Both the position numbers and the translations under genes were made by a program. Positions 1 to 10,127 of a stretch of 64,000 nt of DNA are shown piece after piece. The stretch is from an uncultured Lactobacillus sp. (lineage in GTDB: Bacteria; Bacillota; Bacilli; Lactobacillales; Lactobacillaceae): positions 1 to 64,000 of the forward strand of contig NZ_CANBCQ010000001.1 of assembly GCF_947367125.1 (NCBI RefSeq), given 5' to 3'. The notes beneath the pieces are model-generated. The model was given only the letters and a program-made list of their open reading frames with translations, made no database searches and had not been told where the DNA came from. Positions within the stretch are counted from its first letter, which is position 1, and the number at the start of each line of letters is the position of its first letter.

Positions 1-326
1 AAGGCAGCAACCACTCCAGCAGAAGTAACAACAGCTCAAACCAATGGTGTGAACACCATTAAGGGTATTAAGGTTCCAACTGCTTTAGACAAAGCACAAA
101 GCGATGCCAACGCTGCCATCGAAGAAGCTGCAACCAAGAAGAAGCAAGAAATTACTGATGCATTGAACGCCGGCAACATTGATCAAACTAAGGCAGATGC
201 ATTGAACGGTACTGTTGATTCAGATGTCACAGCAGCTAAGAACGCAGTAAAGGCAGCAACCACTCCAGCAGAAGTAACAACAGCTCAAACCAATGGTGTG
301 AACACCATTAAGGGTATTAAGGTTCC
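1..326 (+). repeat. Tandem coding repeat, period 249 bp (83 aa); 1..77 identical to 250..326
   Basis: Direct comparison: aaggcagcaaccactcc...aagggtattaaggttcc occurs at 1 and at 250. Confidence 0.95.
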
Positions 327-840
327 GTCATCATCTACCTCAATTCCAGATAATTCTTCAGTTGATTCAGATATCACTGGTTCAGATTCAACAGCTACAA
401 CAACCACTCCTTCAACTGAAGTAGGTACGATTAAGCTCATCCTTACTCACAATGCTTACATCTACAACAAGGATTACCAAATTGCCTACAAGGATAATAA
501 GCGGGTAGTTCTTAAGAAGGATACGCAAATCATTGCTCTTGATAATGGTAAGAAGTACTTGATTAAGGGCAAGGAATTCTACCGGATTGGTGATAATCAA
601 TACGTTAAGGTTTCTAACACGATTAGTTACTATTACCTTGTACATAATTCATTCTTGTACAACAAGCATGGTAAGGCTATCAAGCGTAACGGCAAACGTG
701 TCCTTGTTAGAAAAGGTGTAAGACTTGAAGTTAACAAGGTAAAGGTAGTCAGGATTAATGGTAAGAAATTCTACAAGGTGGGCAAGAGTACTTACATTAA
801 ATTTAGAAATGTTAAATTGATTGTAAGTCCTAACAACTAG
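1..840 (+). CDS. C-terminal part of surface protein with ~83-aa DUF1542-like repeats and a C-terminal SLAP (S-layer attachment) domain; 5' end outside window
   Basis: Open frame continues to the window edge; repeat text NTIKGIKVPTALDKAQSDANAAIEEAATKKKQEITDALNAGN; C-terminal basic tandem modules (HNAYIYNKDYQ.../HNSFLYNKHGKAIK...) typical of SLAP domains. Confidence 0.85.
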   Translation, partial: KAATTPAEVTTAQTNGVNTIKGIKVPTALDKAQSDANAAIEEAATKKKQEITDALNAGNIDQTKADALNGTVDSDVTAAKNAVKAATTPAEVTTAQTNGVNTIKGIKVPSSSTSIPDNSSVDSDITGSDSTATTTTPSTEVGTIKLILTHNAYIYNKDYQIAYKDNKRVVLKKDTQIIALDNGKKYLIKGKEFYRIGDNQYVKVSNTISYYYLVHNSFLYNKHGKAIKRNGKRVLVRKGVRLEVNKVKVVRINGKKFYKVGKSTYIKFRNVKLIVSPNN

Positions 841-867
841 TTAGATTTTCTGAGCTATTAGAATAGA

Positions 868-907
868 TAAGAAAAAGATGTACGTAGTTTCGCGTACATC
901 TTTTTTG
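868..907 (+). terminator. Rho-independent terminator
   Basis: gatgtacg-tagttt-cgcgtacatc followed by ttttttg. Confidence 0.8.
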
Positions 908-921
908 CGTTGCTGATAATG

Positions 922-1225
922 TTATTCTTTAAGACTTTGCCGATATGGCTTAGGACTAAAGGCACTGTAACGTTTGAAAGCTTTCGAAAAAGTAAATTCA
1001 TCACTATAACCAACTAATTGCGAAATGGATTGAATAGCTTCATCGGTGTTCGCTAAAATTTCTTTAGCTTGTTCCATGCGCAAATTAATCAGAAATTATT
1101 GCGGTGACACTCCTAGATTATTTTTAAACAAGGTATATAAATAACTGCGAGAGAGGTCTAGTTTATTGCAAAGATCAATAATTGAAAGATTAGAGTCATT
1201 ATAATTTTGCCGCAAATAAGTAATT
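922..1225 (-). pseudogene. AraC-family regulator C-terminal HTH remnant, N-terminus missing, internal TAA
   Basis: Minus-strand translation ...NLSIIDLCNKLDLSRSYLYTLFKNNLGVSPQ*FLINLRMEQAKEILANTDEAIQSISQLVGYSDEFTFSKAFKRYSAFSPKPYRQSLKE*. Confidence 0.85.
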
Positions 1226-2070
1226 GCAGTTCATCTTTGCCGCTATTATCTGTACTATCGCATTTGTTTCTGCTTGGGGCGTAGGTCTCTTTACTCGCGA
1301 AGTTAACAGCGATATTCGTAAGAATAAAAAAGATACTAAAGGTATCGTTGGAATTTTTAAAGCTTTAGCAGGTAATGACCAATTAATGTGGGTTGCATGT
1401 GCTTACTTGTTCTCAGTGGCTGGCAGCAACTTGGCATTAGTTTTGTTAGCTGCATCAATCTTTGGTTTCCCACAACAAATGGTCTTCTTGATCGTTTTGA
1501 TGGTAATTACTGACTCAGTTGAATATGGTCAACTTAAGTTGGGTCACCGTGACGAATCGTTAGCATTGTCAGTTCGTCCGTTAATTGATAAATTCGGGGG
1601 TGCCGTTTCTAACGGTGTTGTTAGTCAAATTGCTATTATGGCCGGAATGACTACCGGTGCAACTGCCGCTTCAATTACTGCTGCTGGTAAGATGAACTTC
1701 AAATGGACGAGTATTAGCACCATTTGATGCAACTGTTCGTCAGGTATTTACTGCGAAGCATGCAGTAGGATTAGTTGGTGATAACGGTTTAGTATTATTA
1801 ATTCATATTGGTCTTGGCACTGTTAAATTAAAGGGCACAGGTTTTGTCTCATACGTTGAAGAAGGTCAAAAAGTTAAGAAGGGTCAAGAATTAATTGAAT
1901 TCTGGGATCCAACTATTAAGAAGGCTGGCTTAGATGATACAGTAATTGTAGTTGTAACTAATTCCAAAGACTTTAAAGATATTAAATTAACTGCTACAGA
2001 GGGCAGTGAAGTTAAGGCTGAAGATGATGTCATGACTTTAGAAGCTAAAGAAAAGACGGAAGCAAAATAG
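1224..2070 (+). pseudogene. LacS/RafP-type galactoside permease remnant (GPH transporter fragment + PTS EIIA-like domain), N-terminus and middle deleted
   Basis: TM segment VSAWGVGLFTREVNSDIRK... then, in another frame, LAPFDATVRQVFTAKHAVGLVGDNGLVLLIHIGLGTVKLKG...DDVMTLEAKEKTEAK*. Confidence 0.85.
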
Positions 2071-2080
2071 GAGAATTACT

Positions 2081-4282
2081 ATGACAAAAGAATTAATTAC
2101 TTTTGATAAAAAGAACAAAATCTTTCACCTGCATAATGATCAAATTTCATATCTTCTTGCAGTAGAAGATGGTGGTACACTTTGCCATTTATACTTTGGT
2201 AAAAAAGTAAATAATTATCATGGCGAGCTTCGCTATCCTAGAGTCGATCGTGGCTTTTCAGGTAATTTACCAGGATCGTTAGATAGAACTTTTTCACGTG
2301 ATTCCTTACCTAAAGAATACAGTACGGCAGGTGAGATGGATTATCATACTCCAGCTGCAGTTGTTCGCCAAAAAGATGGCTCTAATACATTATTTTTAAC
2401 CTATAAAGATTATAAGATTGAAGATGGCAAGCCTGATTTAGAGGGATTGCCTCATTCATGGGTTGAAAATAAAGATGGGGCGGAAACTTTAATTGTTACG
2501 CTAGAGGATCAAAAGACTAAACTCAATTTTGAATTGATATACACCATCTATCGTGATCGTCCTGTAATTGTAAGATCTGTTAAGGTTAAAAATGCAGGCA
2601 ACGAGACTGTAAATATTGAAAAAGTTGCATCTATGCAAATTGACTTTGTTGATCGTGATTTTGATTCGATTACTTTGCCAGGTGCTCATGCTCATGAAAG
2701 AAGAGTAGACCGTAATCACATAAATCAAGGCATTCATGTTTTTGCTAGTCATCGTGGTACTTCCAGTCATCAAATGAATCCATTTTTAGCTTTGGTTGAT
2801 CCAGATACTAATGAATTTAATGGAGATGCATATGGTTTAGCCTTTGTTTATTCAGGTAATCATAAATTTGAGGTTGAAAAAGACCAGTTTGCACAGACTC
2901 ATGTCAATGTGGGAATTAATGATTTTAACTTTAATTGGAAATTGCCTGCTGGTAATGAATTTCAAACTCCTGAAGTATTAATGGTTTATTCGGATCAAGG
3001 TTTGAATAAGATGAGTCAAGCTTTCCATAGCATTATTCATGATCGCATCATGCGCAGCAAGTATAAGGATCAAGTTCGGCCAATTGTTGTCAACAACTGG
3101 GAAGCTACTTACTTTGATTTTGATGAAGAAAAATTAAAGCCAATTGTTGATAAGGCTAAGGAATTAGGCATTGAAATGTTTGTACTTGATGATGGCTGGT
3201 TCGGTCATCGCGATGATGATAATTCTTCCTTAGGTGATTGGCAAGTTTATGAAAAGAAGTTTCCTCAAGGACTAGATCATTTTGCTGACTATGTTCATGG
3301 ACAAGGGCTGAAATTTGGTCTTTGGTTTGAACCGGAAATGATTTCAATTGATTCTAATTTATATCAAAAGCATCCCGATTACTTAATGCATGTTCCAGGT
3401 AGAAAACCAAGTCCATCAAGAAATCAATACTTACTCGATTTAGGACGTAAAGAAGTGCGTGATAACATATTTAACCAGATGGAAAAGATTTTAGACTCAG
3501 GCAAGATTGACTACATTAAGTGGGACATGAATCGTCACTTGTCTGATATTTACCAAGTTGATTTACCAGCAGATCAACAAGGCGAAGTCTATCACCGCTA
3601 TGTATTAGGTTTATATGACTTGCTTGAAAAAATTGTTGATCGTTATCCTGATCTTCTAATTGAAGGCTGCTCCGGCGGCGGTGGTAGATTTGACGCTGGT
3701 ATGGCGTATTATAATTCGCAAATTTGGGCTAGTGATGATAGTGATGCAATCGATCGTTTAACCATTCAATATGGTACTAGCTTGGTTTACCCTCAATCAA
3801 TGATGACATCTCATGTATCAGTTAGTCCTAATGAACAAAACGGCCGAATTACACCATTTAAGACGCGTGGTATTGTCGCAATGTGGGGTGATCTAGGGTA
3901 CGAGCTTGATTTAACTAAATTAAGCGAATCAGATCAAAAGGCTGTTGCTGAGCAAGTGGCTGAATATAAGAAAATCAGAGCAGTTACCCAATATGGTACT
4001 TTTTATCGCTTGAAAAATGCGCAAGAAGGCAACCAATGTGCCTGGGAAACTGTTTCCCCTGATAAAAACGAAGTAGTTTTATCAACAGTTAAGGTCATGG
4101 CCAGTGCACAGCCATACTTTACTAAAACAAAATTAGTTGGTCTTGACACGAATAAGCAGTATGAAGATCAGGCAAGCCACCAAGTATATGGCGGTGATGA
4201 ATTGATGAACCTAGGAATTTATGATCCGGTTGAACATGGCGATTTCATGGCTTATCGGTATTACTTTAAAGCAATTAACTGA
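2081..4282 (+). CDS. melA: Alpha-galactosidase, GH36
   Basis: 733 aa; [43 protein letters not shown] motifs. Confidence 0.95.
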   Translation: MTKELITFDKKNKIFHLHNDQISYLLAVEDGGTLCHLYFGKKVNNYHGELRYPRVDRGFSGNLPGSLDRTFSRDSLPKEYSTAGEMDYHTPAAVVRQKDGSNTLFLTYKDYKIEDGKPDLEGLPHSWVENKDGAETLIVTLEDQKTKLNFELIYTIYRDRPVIVRSVKVKNAGNETVNIEKVASMQIDFVDRDFDSITLPGAHAHERRVDRNHINQGIHVFASHRGTSSHQMNPFLALVDPDTNEFNGDAYGLAFVYSGNHKFEVEKDQFAQTHVNVGINDFNFNWKLPAGNEFQTPEVLMVYSDQGLNKMSQAFHSIIHDRIMRSKYKDQVRPIVVNNWEATYFDFDEEKLKPIVDKAKELGIEMFVLDDGWFGHRDDDNSSLGDWQVYEKKFPQGLDHFADYVHGQGLKFGLWFEPEMISIDSNLYQKHPDYLMHVPGRKPSPSRNQYLLDLGRKEVRDNIFNQMEKILDSGKIDYIKWDMNRHLSDIYQVDLPADQQGEVYHRYVLGLYDLLEKIVDRYPDLLIEGCSGGGGRFDAGMAYYNSQIWASDDSDAIDRLTIQYGTSLVYPQSMMTSHVSVSPNEQNGRITPFKTRGIVAMWGDLGYELDLTKLSESDQKAVAEQVAEYKKIRAVTQYGTFYRLKNAQEGNQCAWETVSPDKNEVVLSTVKVMASAQPYFTKTKLVGLDTNKQYEDQASHQVYGGDELMNLGIYDPVEHGDFMAYRYYFKAIN

Positions 4283-4290
4283 GGAAATTT

Positions 4291-4936
4291 GTGATGGCAA
4301 TTAAAAACAAAGTAATGTTGATTACTTATCCTGATAGTTTAGGTAAGAATCTAAAAGAATTAAACGAAGTTTTACATAAAGACTTAAAAGGCGCAGTTGG
4401 TGGCATCCACTTATTGCCATTTTTTCCATCAACTGGTGATCGTGGCTTTGCGCCAACTGACTACACTACTGTAGATCCTAAGTTTGGCGATTGGGCTGAT
4501 GTCGAAAAATTAGGTGAAGAATATTACCTGATGTTTGACTTTATGATTAATCATATTTCTCGTCATTCTAAGTATTATCAAGATTTTCAAAAAAATAAGG
4601 ATCAAAGCCCTTATGCTAATTTTATTCCTAAGCTGGGATAAATTTTGGCCTGCTGGTCGGCCAACTCAAGCTGATGTTGACTTAATTTATAAGCGTAAAG
4701 ACAGGGTGCCATATCAAGAAATTACTTTTGCCGATGGCAGCAAAGAAAAGCTCTGGAATACCTTTGGACCAGAACAGATTGATCTTGATGGTTCAATTGA
4801 AGTCTCCACTCCTAATGAAAATGAAATCCAAATTATTCGTAAAAATAAAGAGCAAACCAGCCAAGCTGAATTAAAAGTTAATTTAAAAGATTTAACTTAT
4901 CAAGTTGTAGTTAACGGTCAAGAAGTCAAATTTTGA
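4291..4936 (+). pseudogene. gtfA: Sucrose phosphorylase (GH13) remnant: frameshift near 4630 and large internal deletion
   Basis: N-term [20 protein letters not shown]...[27 protein letters not shown]; second [47 protein letters not shown] joins directly to a C-terminal tail. Confidence 0.9.
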
Positions 4937-5113
4937 TCTTTTCCCCCTCTAGATGAAAAATTAAACAATATTAATATAAATAAGCAACCTTGCTCAATTT
5001 TAGTAATGGTTGCTTATTTTGGTTTCTTGTGACTTATCACAAAATAAATTAGCTTTATTCAAATAAAAATCAAATAATCTTGTTATGATTAAAAAGGGAA
5101 GAAGGGATAAACG

Positions 5114-5725
5114 TTGAATATTTATGGGAAATACGCCCCAACTTTAGATAAATTACTTGATCAAATGATGACGCGATTTGAGCAGTTAAATAAAAATTAT
5201 GAAAAAGGACATGGAGAACGTCTCTATGAACATTTACGTGGTCGGGTAAAAAGTGAAGCCAGTATGGAAGGTAAGTGCAAGAGAAAAGATTTACCATTAA
5301 CGCCACAATCAGCTTTGCGTGCTAATCGAGATAGTGTTGGATTGCGTGTTGTATGCAATTTTATTGACGATATTTATACCTGCATTGACTTTATTAAGCA
5401 GTGGGATAATGTTAGTGTTTATCAGGAAAAAGATTATATTACTAATGCTAAGCCTAATGGGTATCGCTCATATCATATGATTCTTGACGTGACTGTACCT
5501 GATGAAGATGTTGACGGAAATATACCGGGTCATTATTTTGTTGAAGTGCAATTAAGAACAATTGCGATGGATACTTGGGCTAGCCTGGAACATGAAATGA
5601 AATATAAACACCAGATTAAGAATCCTGAGATGATTGGTAATGAATTAAAGCGAGTAGCAGATGAATTAGCTTCTTGTGATGTGTCGATGCAAACGATTCG
5701 GCAGTTAATTAGGGAAGAGGATTAA
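5114..5725 (+). CDS. GTP pyrophosphokinase family protein (small alarmone synthetase-like)
   Basis: RelA/SpoT synthetase motifs RDSVGLRVVCNFIDDIY, NGYRSYHMIL, VEVQLRTIAMDTWASLEHEMKYK; TTG start with upstream SD. Confidence 0.85.
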   Translation: MNIYGKYAPTLDKLLDQMMTRFEQLNKNYEKGHGERLYEHLRGRVKSEASMEGKCKRKDLPLTPQSALRANRDSVGLRVVCNFIDDIYTCIDFIKQWDNVSVYQEKDYITNAKPNGYRSYHMILDVTVPDEDVDGNIPGHYFVEVQLRTIAMDTWASLEHEMKYKHQIKNPEMIGNELKRVADELASCDVSMQTIRQLIREED

Positions 5726-5732
5726 TGAGTTA

Positions 5733-6398
5733 ATGAAGATTTTAGTAGCAGAAGATGAACCGCAACTATTGCGGGTTTTAACAGTGGCCATGGAACACGC
5801 GGGTTATGATGTGGATCCGGTAGATAATGGCTTAAAGGCAGTCGAGCATGCCAAAGAAAATTCTTATGACGTAATTATGCTGGATATCATGATGCCAGTC
5901 ATGGATGGAATTACGGCTTTGAAAAAAATTCGTGAAAGTGGCGACAAGACTTATATTTTAATGTTAACAGCTAAGGCCGAGGTTGATGACCGAGTAACTG
6001 GTCTTGATAGTGGTGCTGATGATTATCTGACTAAGCCATTTTCACTTAAGGAATTGTTAGCGCGGCTGCGTTCAAAAGAGCGCCGTGAAGATGACTTTAC
6101 TCCTAATAAGTTGGAATTAGGGGATGTAACTTTGAATGTGACTAAGCAGGAGTTGGCTAGTCATAATTCAATTCGTTTGAGCGGGACTGAAACTCAATTG
6201 ATGAATTACTTTTTGTTAAATCAAAATAAGGAATTATCAACAGAAGAGTTGCTTAATCATGTTTGGAAAAATGATCTTGATGCCAATAGCGATGTAGTCT
6301 GGATCTATGTTTCATACTTGCGGCAAAAATTGCAATCAATTCAAAGCTCAGTTCGAATTGAAGGCGATAAAGGTGGTTCATATAAGCTAGTTAAGTAG
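5733..6398 (+). CDS. OmpR-family response regulator
   Basis: Receiver domain (MLDIMMPVMDG, KPFSLKELLARL) + winged helix. Confidence 0.95.
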   Translation: MKILVAEDEPQLLRVLTVAMEHAGYDVDPVDNGLKAVEHAKENSYDVIMLDIMMPVMDGITALKKIRESGDKTYILMLTAKAEVDDRVTGLDSGADDYLTKPFSLKELLARLRSKERREDDFTPNKLELGDVTLNVTKQELASHNSIRLSGTETQLMNYFLLNQNKELSTEELLNHVWKNDLDANSDVVWIYVSYLRQKLQSIQSSVRIEGDKGGSYKLVK

Positions 6399-6406
6399 GT
6401 GAGCAG

Positions 6407-7684
6407 ATGATTCAAAAATTTCGGTGGAAGTTTATTGGTACCTCTGTTGCTGCCTTGTTTGTAGTTTTGTTGTTGACGTTAGGCGGCTTAGTTTGGGTGA
6501 CTCATGTTCAAAGCCAAAATGAAGTCGATCGCGTGCTAACGGCTTTGGTCAAAAATGAAGGGCGCTTGTCGCCAAAAAATGCCAAACCAGCCTTTGGCGA
6601 TCAACATGATCCAATTAATCGCAATTTTTTAGGTGGGCAGTATAATCCCGAAGCGGTTTATCAGTATCGCTATTTTGCGGTAACAATTGATGAAAGCCAT
6701 CGGGTACATGTAGTTAATGATAATAACGTTTATAAAATTAATAATTCCAAGATTCAGACTATTACCAGATCAGCTTTAGAAAATGGCGATAAAAGTGGTG
6801 TAGTTGCCTTAGGACAAAATCAATATGCCTTTAGGGTTGTAAAAAATTCTACTGGTGAAATGATGATTGTTTTTTTGAATGAAACTCTGATTTTTAACCG
6901 TTTTTGGTTATTATTTAGAGTAGCGTTAGTTTTAGGCTCAGGCGCTTTGATTGTCTTTGCTTTAGTTTTGATTTTAGTTTCGGGCAAAGCAATTAAGCCA
7001 ACGATTGATGCTTACCACAAGCAGCAGGAATTTATTACCAATGCCGGCCATGAATTAAAAACGCCTCTAGCAGTTATTTCCGCGAATACGGAAATGGAAG
7101 AAATGCTGGGCAATAATTCTGAATGGAATAAAAGCAATAAAGAGCAGGTGGCTAAACTAACTAAGTTAATCAATCGGCTGATTTCGCTGGCTCGAGCTGG
7201 CGAGACGGGTGAGCTTACCTTAAGCAAAGTTAGCTTTTCAGAAATCGTTGAAGAAACAACTAAAGATTTTAAATCAGTCATGAAGAAGAATGACTTAGTC
7301 TACCAAGTATCGGTGCGGGAAGGCTTAAATGTTTTAGCTGAAAAGCATACTTTAGCCGAAGTAGTTAATATTTTGCTAGATAATGCGCAAAAATATTGTG
7401 ATCCTCATGGCAAGATTCAGGTGAAACTGACTAAGGGCGGAACTTTAAGCAAATATGCGGTCTTGCGGGTAGAAAATACCTATCGTGAAGGTAAAGGCAA
7501 AGATTACAGCCATTTCTTTGATCGTTTTTATCGCGATGATGAGTCGCATAATTCTAAGAAAGGTGGCTTTGGGATTGGCCTGGCTATGGCGCAAGAGTTA
7601 GTCGAAGCCTTTCATGGCAAAATTTTAGCCCACCACAAAGGTGAAGACATTGTTTTTACTGTTAGTTTAAAAATTGCTAAATGA
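6407..7684 (+). CDS. Sensor histidine kinase
   Basis: H-box NAGHELKTPLAVI, N-box LLDNAQKYCDP, GFGIGLAMAQELV. Confidence 0.95.
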   Translation: MIQKFRWKFIGTSVAALFVVLLLTLGGLVWVTHVQSQNEVDRVLTALVKNEGRLSPKNAKPAFGDQHDPINRNFLGGQYNPEAVYQYRYFAVTIDESHRVHVVNDNNVYKINNSKIQTITRSALENGDKSGVVALGQNQYAFRVVKNSTGEMMIVFLNETLIFNRFWLLFRVALVLGSGALIVFALVLILVSGKAIKPTIDAYHKQQEFITNAGHELKTPLAVISANTEMEEMLGNNSEWNKSNKEQVAKLTKLINRLISLARAGETGELTLSKVSFSEIVEETTKDFKSVMKKNDLVYQVSVREGLNVLAEKHTLAEVVNILLDNAQKYCDPHGKIQVKLTKGGTLSKYAVLRVENTYREGKGKDYSHFFDRFYRDDESHNSKKGGFGIGLAMAQELVEAFHGKILAHHKGEDIVFTVSLKIAK

Positions 7685-7730
7685 TCATTCTGTGATAGTT
7701 GTATAATTAGAGCAGAATTGGGGGATCATT

Positions 7731-8903
7731 TTGGCGAAGAGAGAATCAATTTATACCAAAGATGTTGTCCTAGTTATGGCAGCATCTTTCTTTTTTATGT
7801 TTAGTACAATGTTTGTTAATCCTTTGATCAATGGCTATGCCAAAGAATTAGGCGCTAGCAGTGCTTTTGCGGGGATCATTGTTGGGATTATGAGCTTAGC
7901 CGCCATGTCTTTGCGGCCGGTAGCCGGTAATTTGACTGATAAATTTTCTAAATACCGCTTATCATTTATTGGCGGCATTTTGATTTTTATCGGAGTTATG
8001 GGGTATGTTTTGACTCCATCAAGTGGCTGGCTTTTGCTTTTTCGGCTGATTAACGGTACTGGTTATGTCCTTTGCACAGTTTGCATGACTACTTGGCTAG
8101 CCTTTTTAGTGCCGCGCCAACACGTTGGTGAAGCAATGGGCTTTTATGGCTTAATGAATGCTTTGGCAATGGCGTTAGCGCCAGCAGTTTCGATTAATAT
8201 TTATCAAAAAATAGGTTATCGCACAAGCTTGCTAGCATCAGCTGTTTCAGCTTTACTAATGATTGTGGCCATTCAGTTTGTAGGCGATCATGCTTTGCCT
8301 AAAAAACGAGTTCGAACGCAGAAGAAGAGTTTCAAAATTATTCAGTTTAATGTTTTACCGGTAGCAATTTTGACAACTTTATTTGCTATCCCGTATTTTG
8401 TGACGCAGGCAGATATTGTAACTTATGTAGAACAAAAACATTTAACCGTTGCTGTCGGGTCGTATTTTTTGATCTATGCGGTTGTTTTGTTGATTATTAG
8501 AGTAGGACTAAAAAGGTATTTTGATACAGTACGTTTTGGCGTCTGGTTTTGGCTAAGTCTAGTTTCAACGGCTGCTTACATTATCTTGCTTGCAGTAATG
8601 AACAATGATTGGCAGATGGCCTTAGCCGCAGCCTTAATGGCGTCAGGTTACGGCATTATTTATTCTGTTTTGCAATCAACGGCGCTTTTGTTAGCACCAA
8701 TTGAAGAACAAGGCTTAGCTAGTGCTACCTTTTATTTGGGACTAGACATTGCGATGGCCTTTGGCCCGATGATCAGTGGTGTGATCGATTCAGTTTTACC
8801 GATTGAATGGTTTTATCCAGTAGAATTGGTTTTAGTTCCAGTGATCTTAGTAGTTTACTTTGTTTGGCGCAAACGCTTGAATGGTGCGATTGATCATCAT
8901 TAA
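7731..8903 (+). CDS. MFS transporter
   Basis: 390 aa, ~12 TM, MFS loop GNLTDKFSKYR; TTG start. Confidence 0.9.
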   Translation: MAKRESIYTKDVVLVMAASFFFMFSTMFVNPLINGYAKELGASSAFAGIIVGIMSLAAMSLRPVAGNLTDKFSKYRLSFIGGILIFIGVMGYVLTPSSGWLLLFRLINGTGYVLCTVCMTTWLAFLVPRQHVGEAMGFYGLMNALAMALAPAVSINIYQKIGYRTSLLASAVSALLMIVAIQFVGDHALPKKRVRTQKKSFKIIQFNVLPVAILTTLFAIPYFVTQADIVTYVEQKHLTVAVGSYFLIYAVVLLIIRVGLKRYFDTVRFGVWFWLSLVSTAAYIILLAVMNNDWQMALAAALMASGYGIIYSVLQSTALLLAPIEEQGLASATFYLGLDIAMAFGPMISGVIDSVLPIEWFYPVELVLVPVILVVYFVWRKRLNGAIDHH

Positions 8904-8931
8904 AAAATATGAAGAATTAGGAGAAATATAA

Positions 8932-9429
8932 ATGAGTGAACCATACTATAGGCAACAATACCAAGGCCCGAGAAATGACGAGGCAATTCCTACTTCAGCT
9001 TTTGGGCAAATTGTGAAGGAAACCTTTTTGCGACCATTTACTTGGGATGCTCGAACTACGAGAAGAAACTTTTGGATTGGACTTGTAATTACGGAAATTA
9101 TAATTTGGCTTGGTGGTATTATTACATTTTGTGCAACTATTATGCCAGTTGCTCATTATGAAAATAATACGGAAATTACTGGTTGGGCTTTTAGCAGTGT
9201 ACCGACAATTTTAATTATTGGCCTGCTTATCTGGGGAATTATTTATATCTATTTAAAATTGTGTCAACTGGGTTTAGCAGTTAGAAGATTACATGATGTT
9301 GATTACACCGGTTATTGGCTATGGTTATTAGTTATTCCATTTGGTTGGATTTTCATCTTATATTTTGTGATTCAACCAAGTAAACAGCAGCCTGTACAAT
9401 GGGGTACTTATCTTTATCTTGATGAGTAA
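8932..9429 (+). CDS. DUF805-family membrane protein
   Basis: RPFTWDARTTRRNFWIGLV...LAVRRLHDVDYTGYWLWL pattern. Confidence 0.8.
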   Translation: MSEPYYRQQYQGPRNDEAIPTSAFGQIVKETFLRPFTWDARTTRRNFWIGLVITEIIIWLGGIITFCATIMPVAHYENNTEITGWAFSSVPTILIIGLLIWGIIYIYLKLCQLGLAVRRLHDVDYTGYWLWLLVIPFGWIFILYFVIQPSKQQPVQWGTYLYLDE

Positions 9430-9479
9430 AAAATAACTAGTTAAATATTCGCAATCGTTAGATACCAATTAAAATTTCT

Positions 9480-9681
9480 GATCGTTGTATAATTGAAGGG
9501 AAAACAAGGTAGTATCTTTCTTCTTGATGTTTAGCATAAATTAATAGCTAAATAAAAGAAGTTAGATGCTGGCGAAAGCTATCAATATTTCTATCCAGTA
9601 AAATTAGTCTTGATTCCGTTAATCCTGCTAGTTTATTTCATTTAGCGTAAGCGGGTGAATGAGACAATCGATTATCATTGA
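9480..9681 (+). pseudogene. Collapsed duplicate of the upstream MFS gene (promoter + 5' fragment fused to 3' fragment)
   Basis: ctgatcgttgtataattgaagg resembles 7688 ctgtgatagttgtataattagag; 9603-9681 resembles 8816-8903 (atccagtaraattrg...tgattatcattga). Confidence 0.8.
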
Positions 9682-9706
9682 TTTTTAAATAAGGAGTGGA
9701 AAAAGG

Positions 9707-10114
9707 ATGAGTGAATATTTAGTTAAATCCAAGCTTGAAGATAAAGAATGGCAAATTAAGAACCAGGCACGTGACCACGTTTTTATTTGTGATGATGCAG
9801 GGGATGATCACAATGCTGGTCCTAACCCAGTAGAATATCTTTGCGGTAGTGTGAATTCATGTATTGTAATGTCAGCCGGCATGATTGCCAAATCTCACCA
9901 GCTTGATGTGAAGAACTTCCAGGTTGAAAATCATGCGCAAACAGAAAAGCTTGGTCATGGTAAATCTGTAGTTACCGAAATGGAAATTACGGTTTCATTT
10001 GATTCAAAGATGAATAAGGATGAAAGAGCCGACTTTTTAAGTCACGTTTTGCATGTTTCAACCGTTTATCAAACACTTAAGGAAGCAGTCAAGATTTATG
10101 TTGAATTAGCTTAA
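9707..10114 (+). CDS. OsmC-family protein
   Basis: NPVEYLCGSVNSCIVMSAGMIAKSHQLDVKNFQV. Confidence 0.85.
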   Translation: MSEYLVKSKLEDKEWQIKNQARDHVFICDDAGDDHNAGPNPVEYLCGSVNSCIVMSAGMIAKSHQLDVKNFQVENHAQTEKLGHGKSVVTEMEITVSFDSKMNKDERADFLSHVLHVSTVYQTLKEAVKIYVELA

Positions 10115-10127
10115 AGAGGTGGGAGCG

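Noticed and set aside
1-326. Direct repeats considered as CRISPR
   Set aside because: Period 249 bp, coding in frame, no spacer structure; no short-repeat array anywhere in the window.
412-645. Minus-strand ORF opposite the SLAP domain
   Set aside because: Antisense shadow of a conserved plus-strand coding region; no SD or family.
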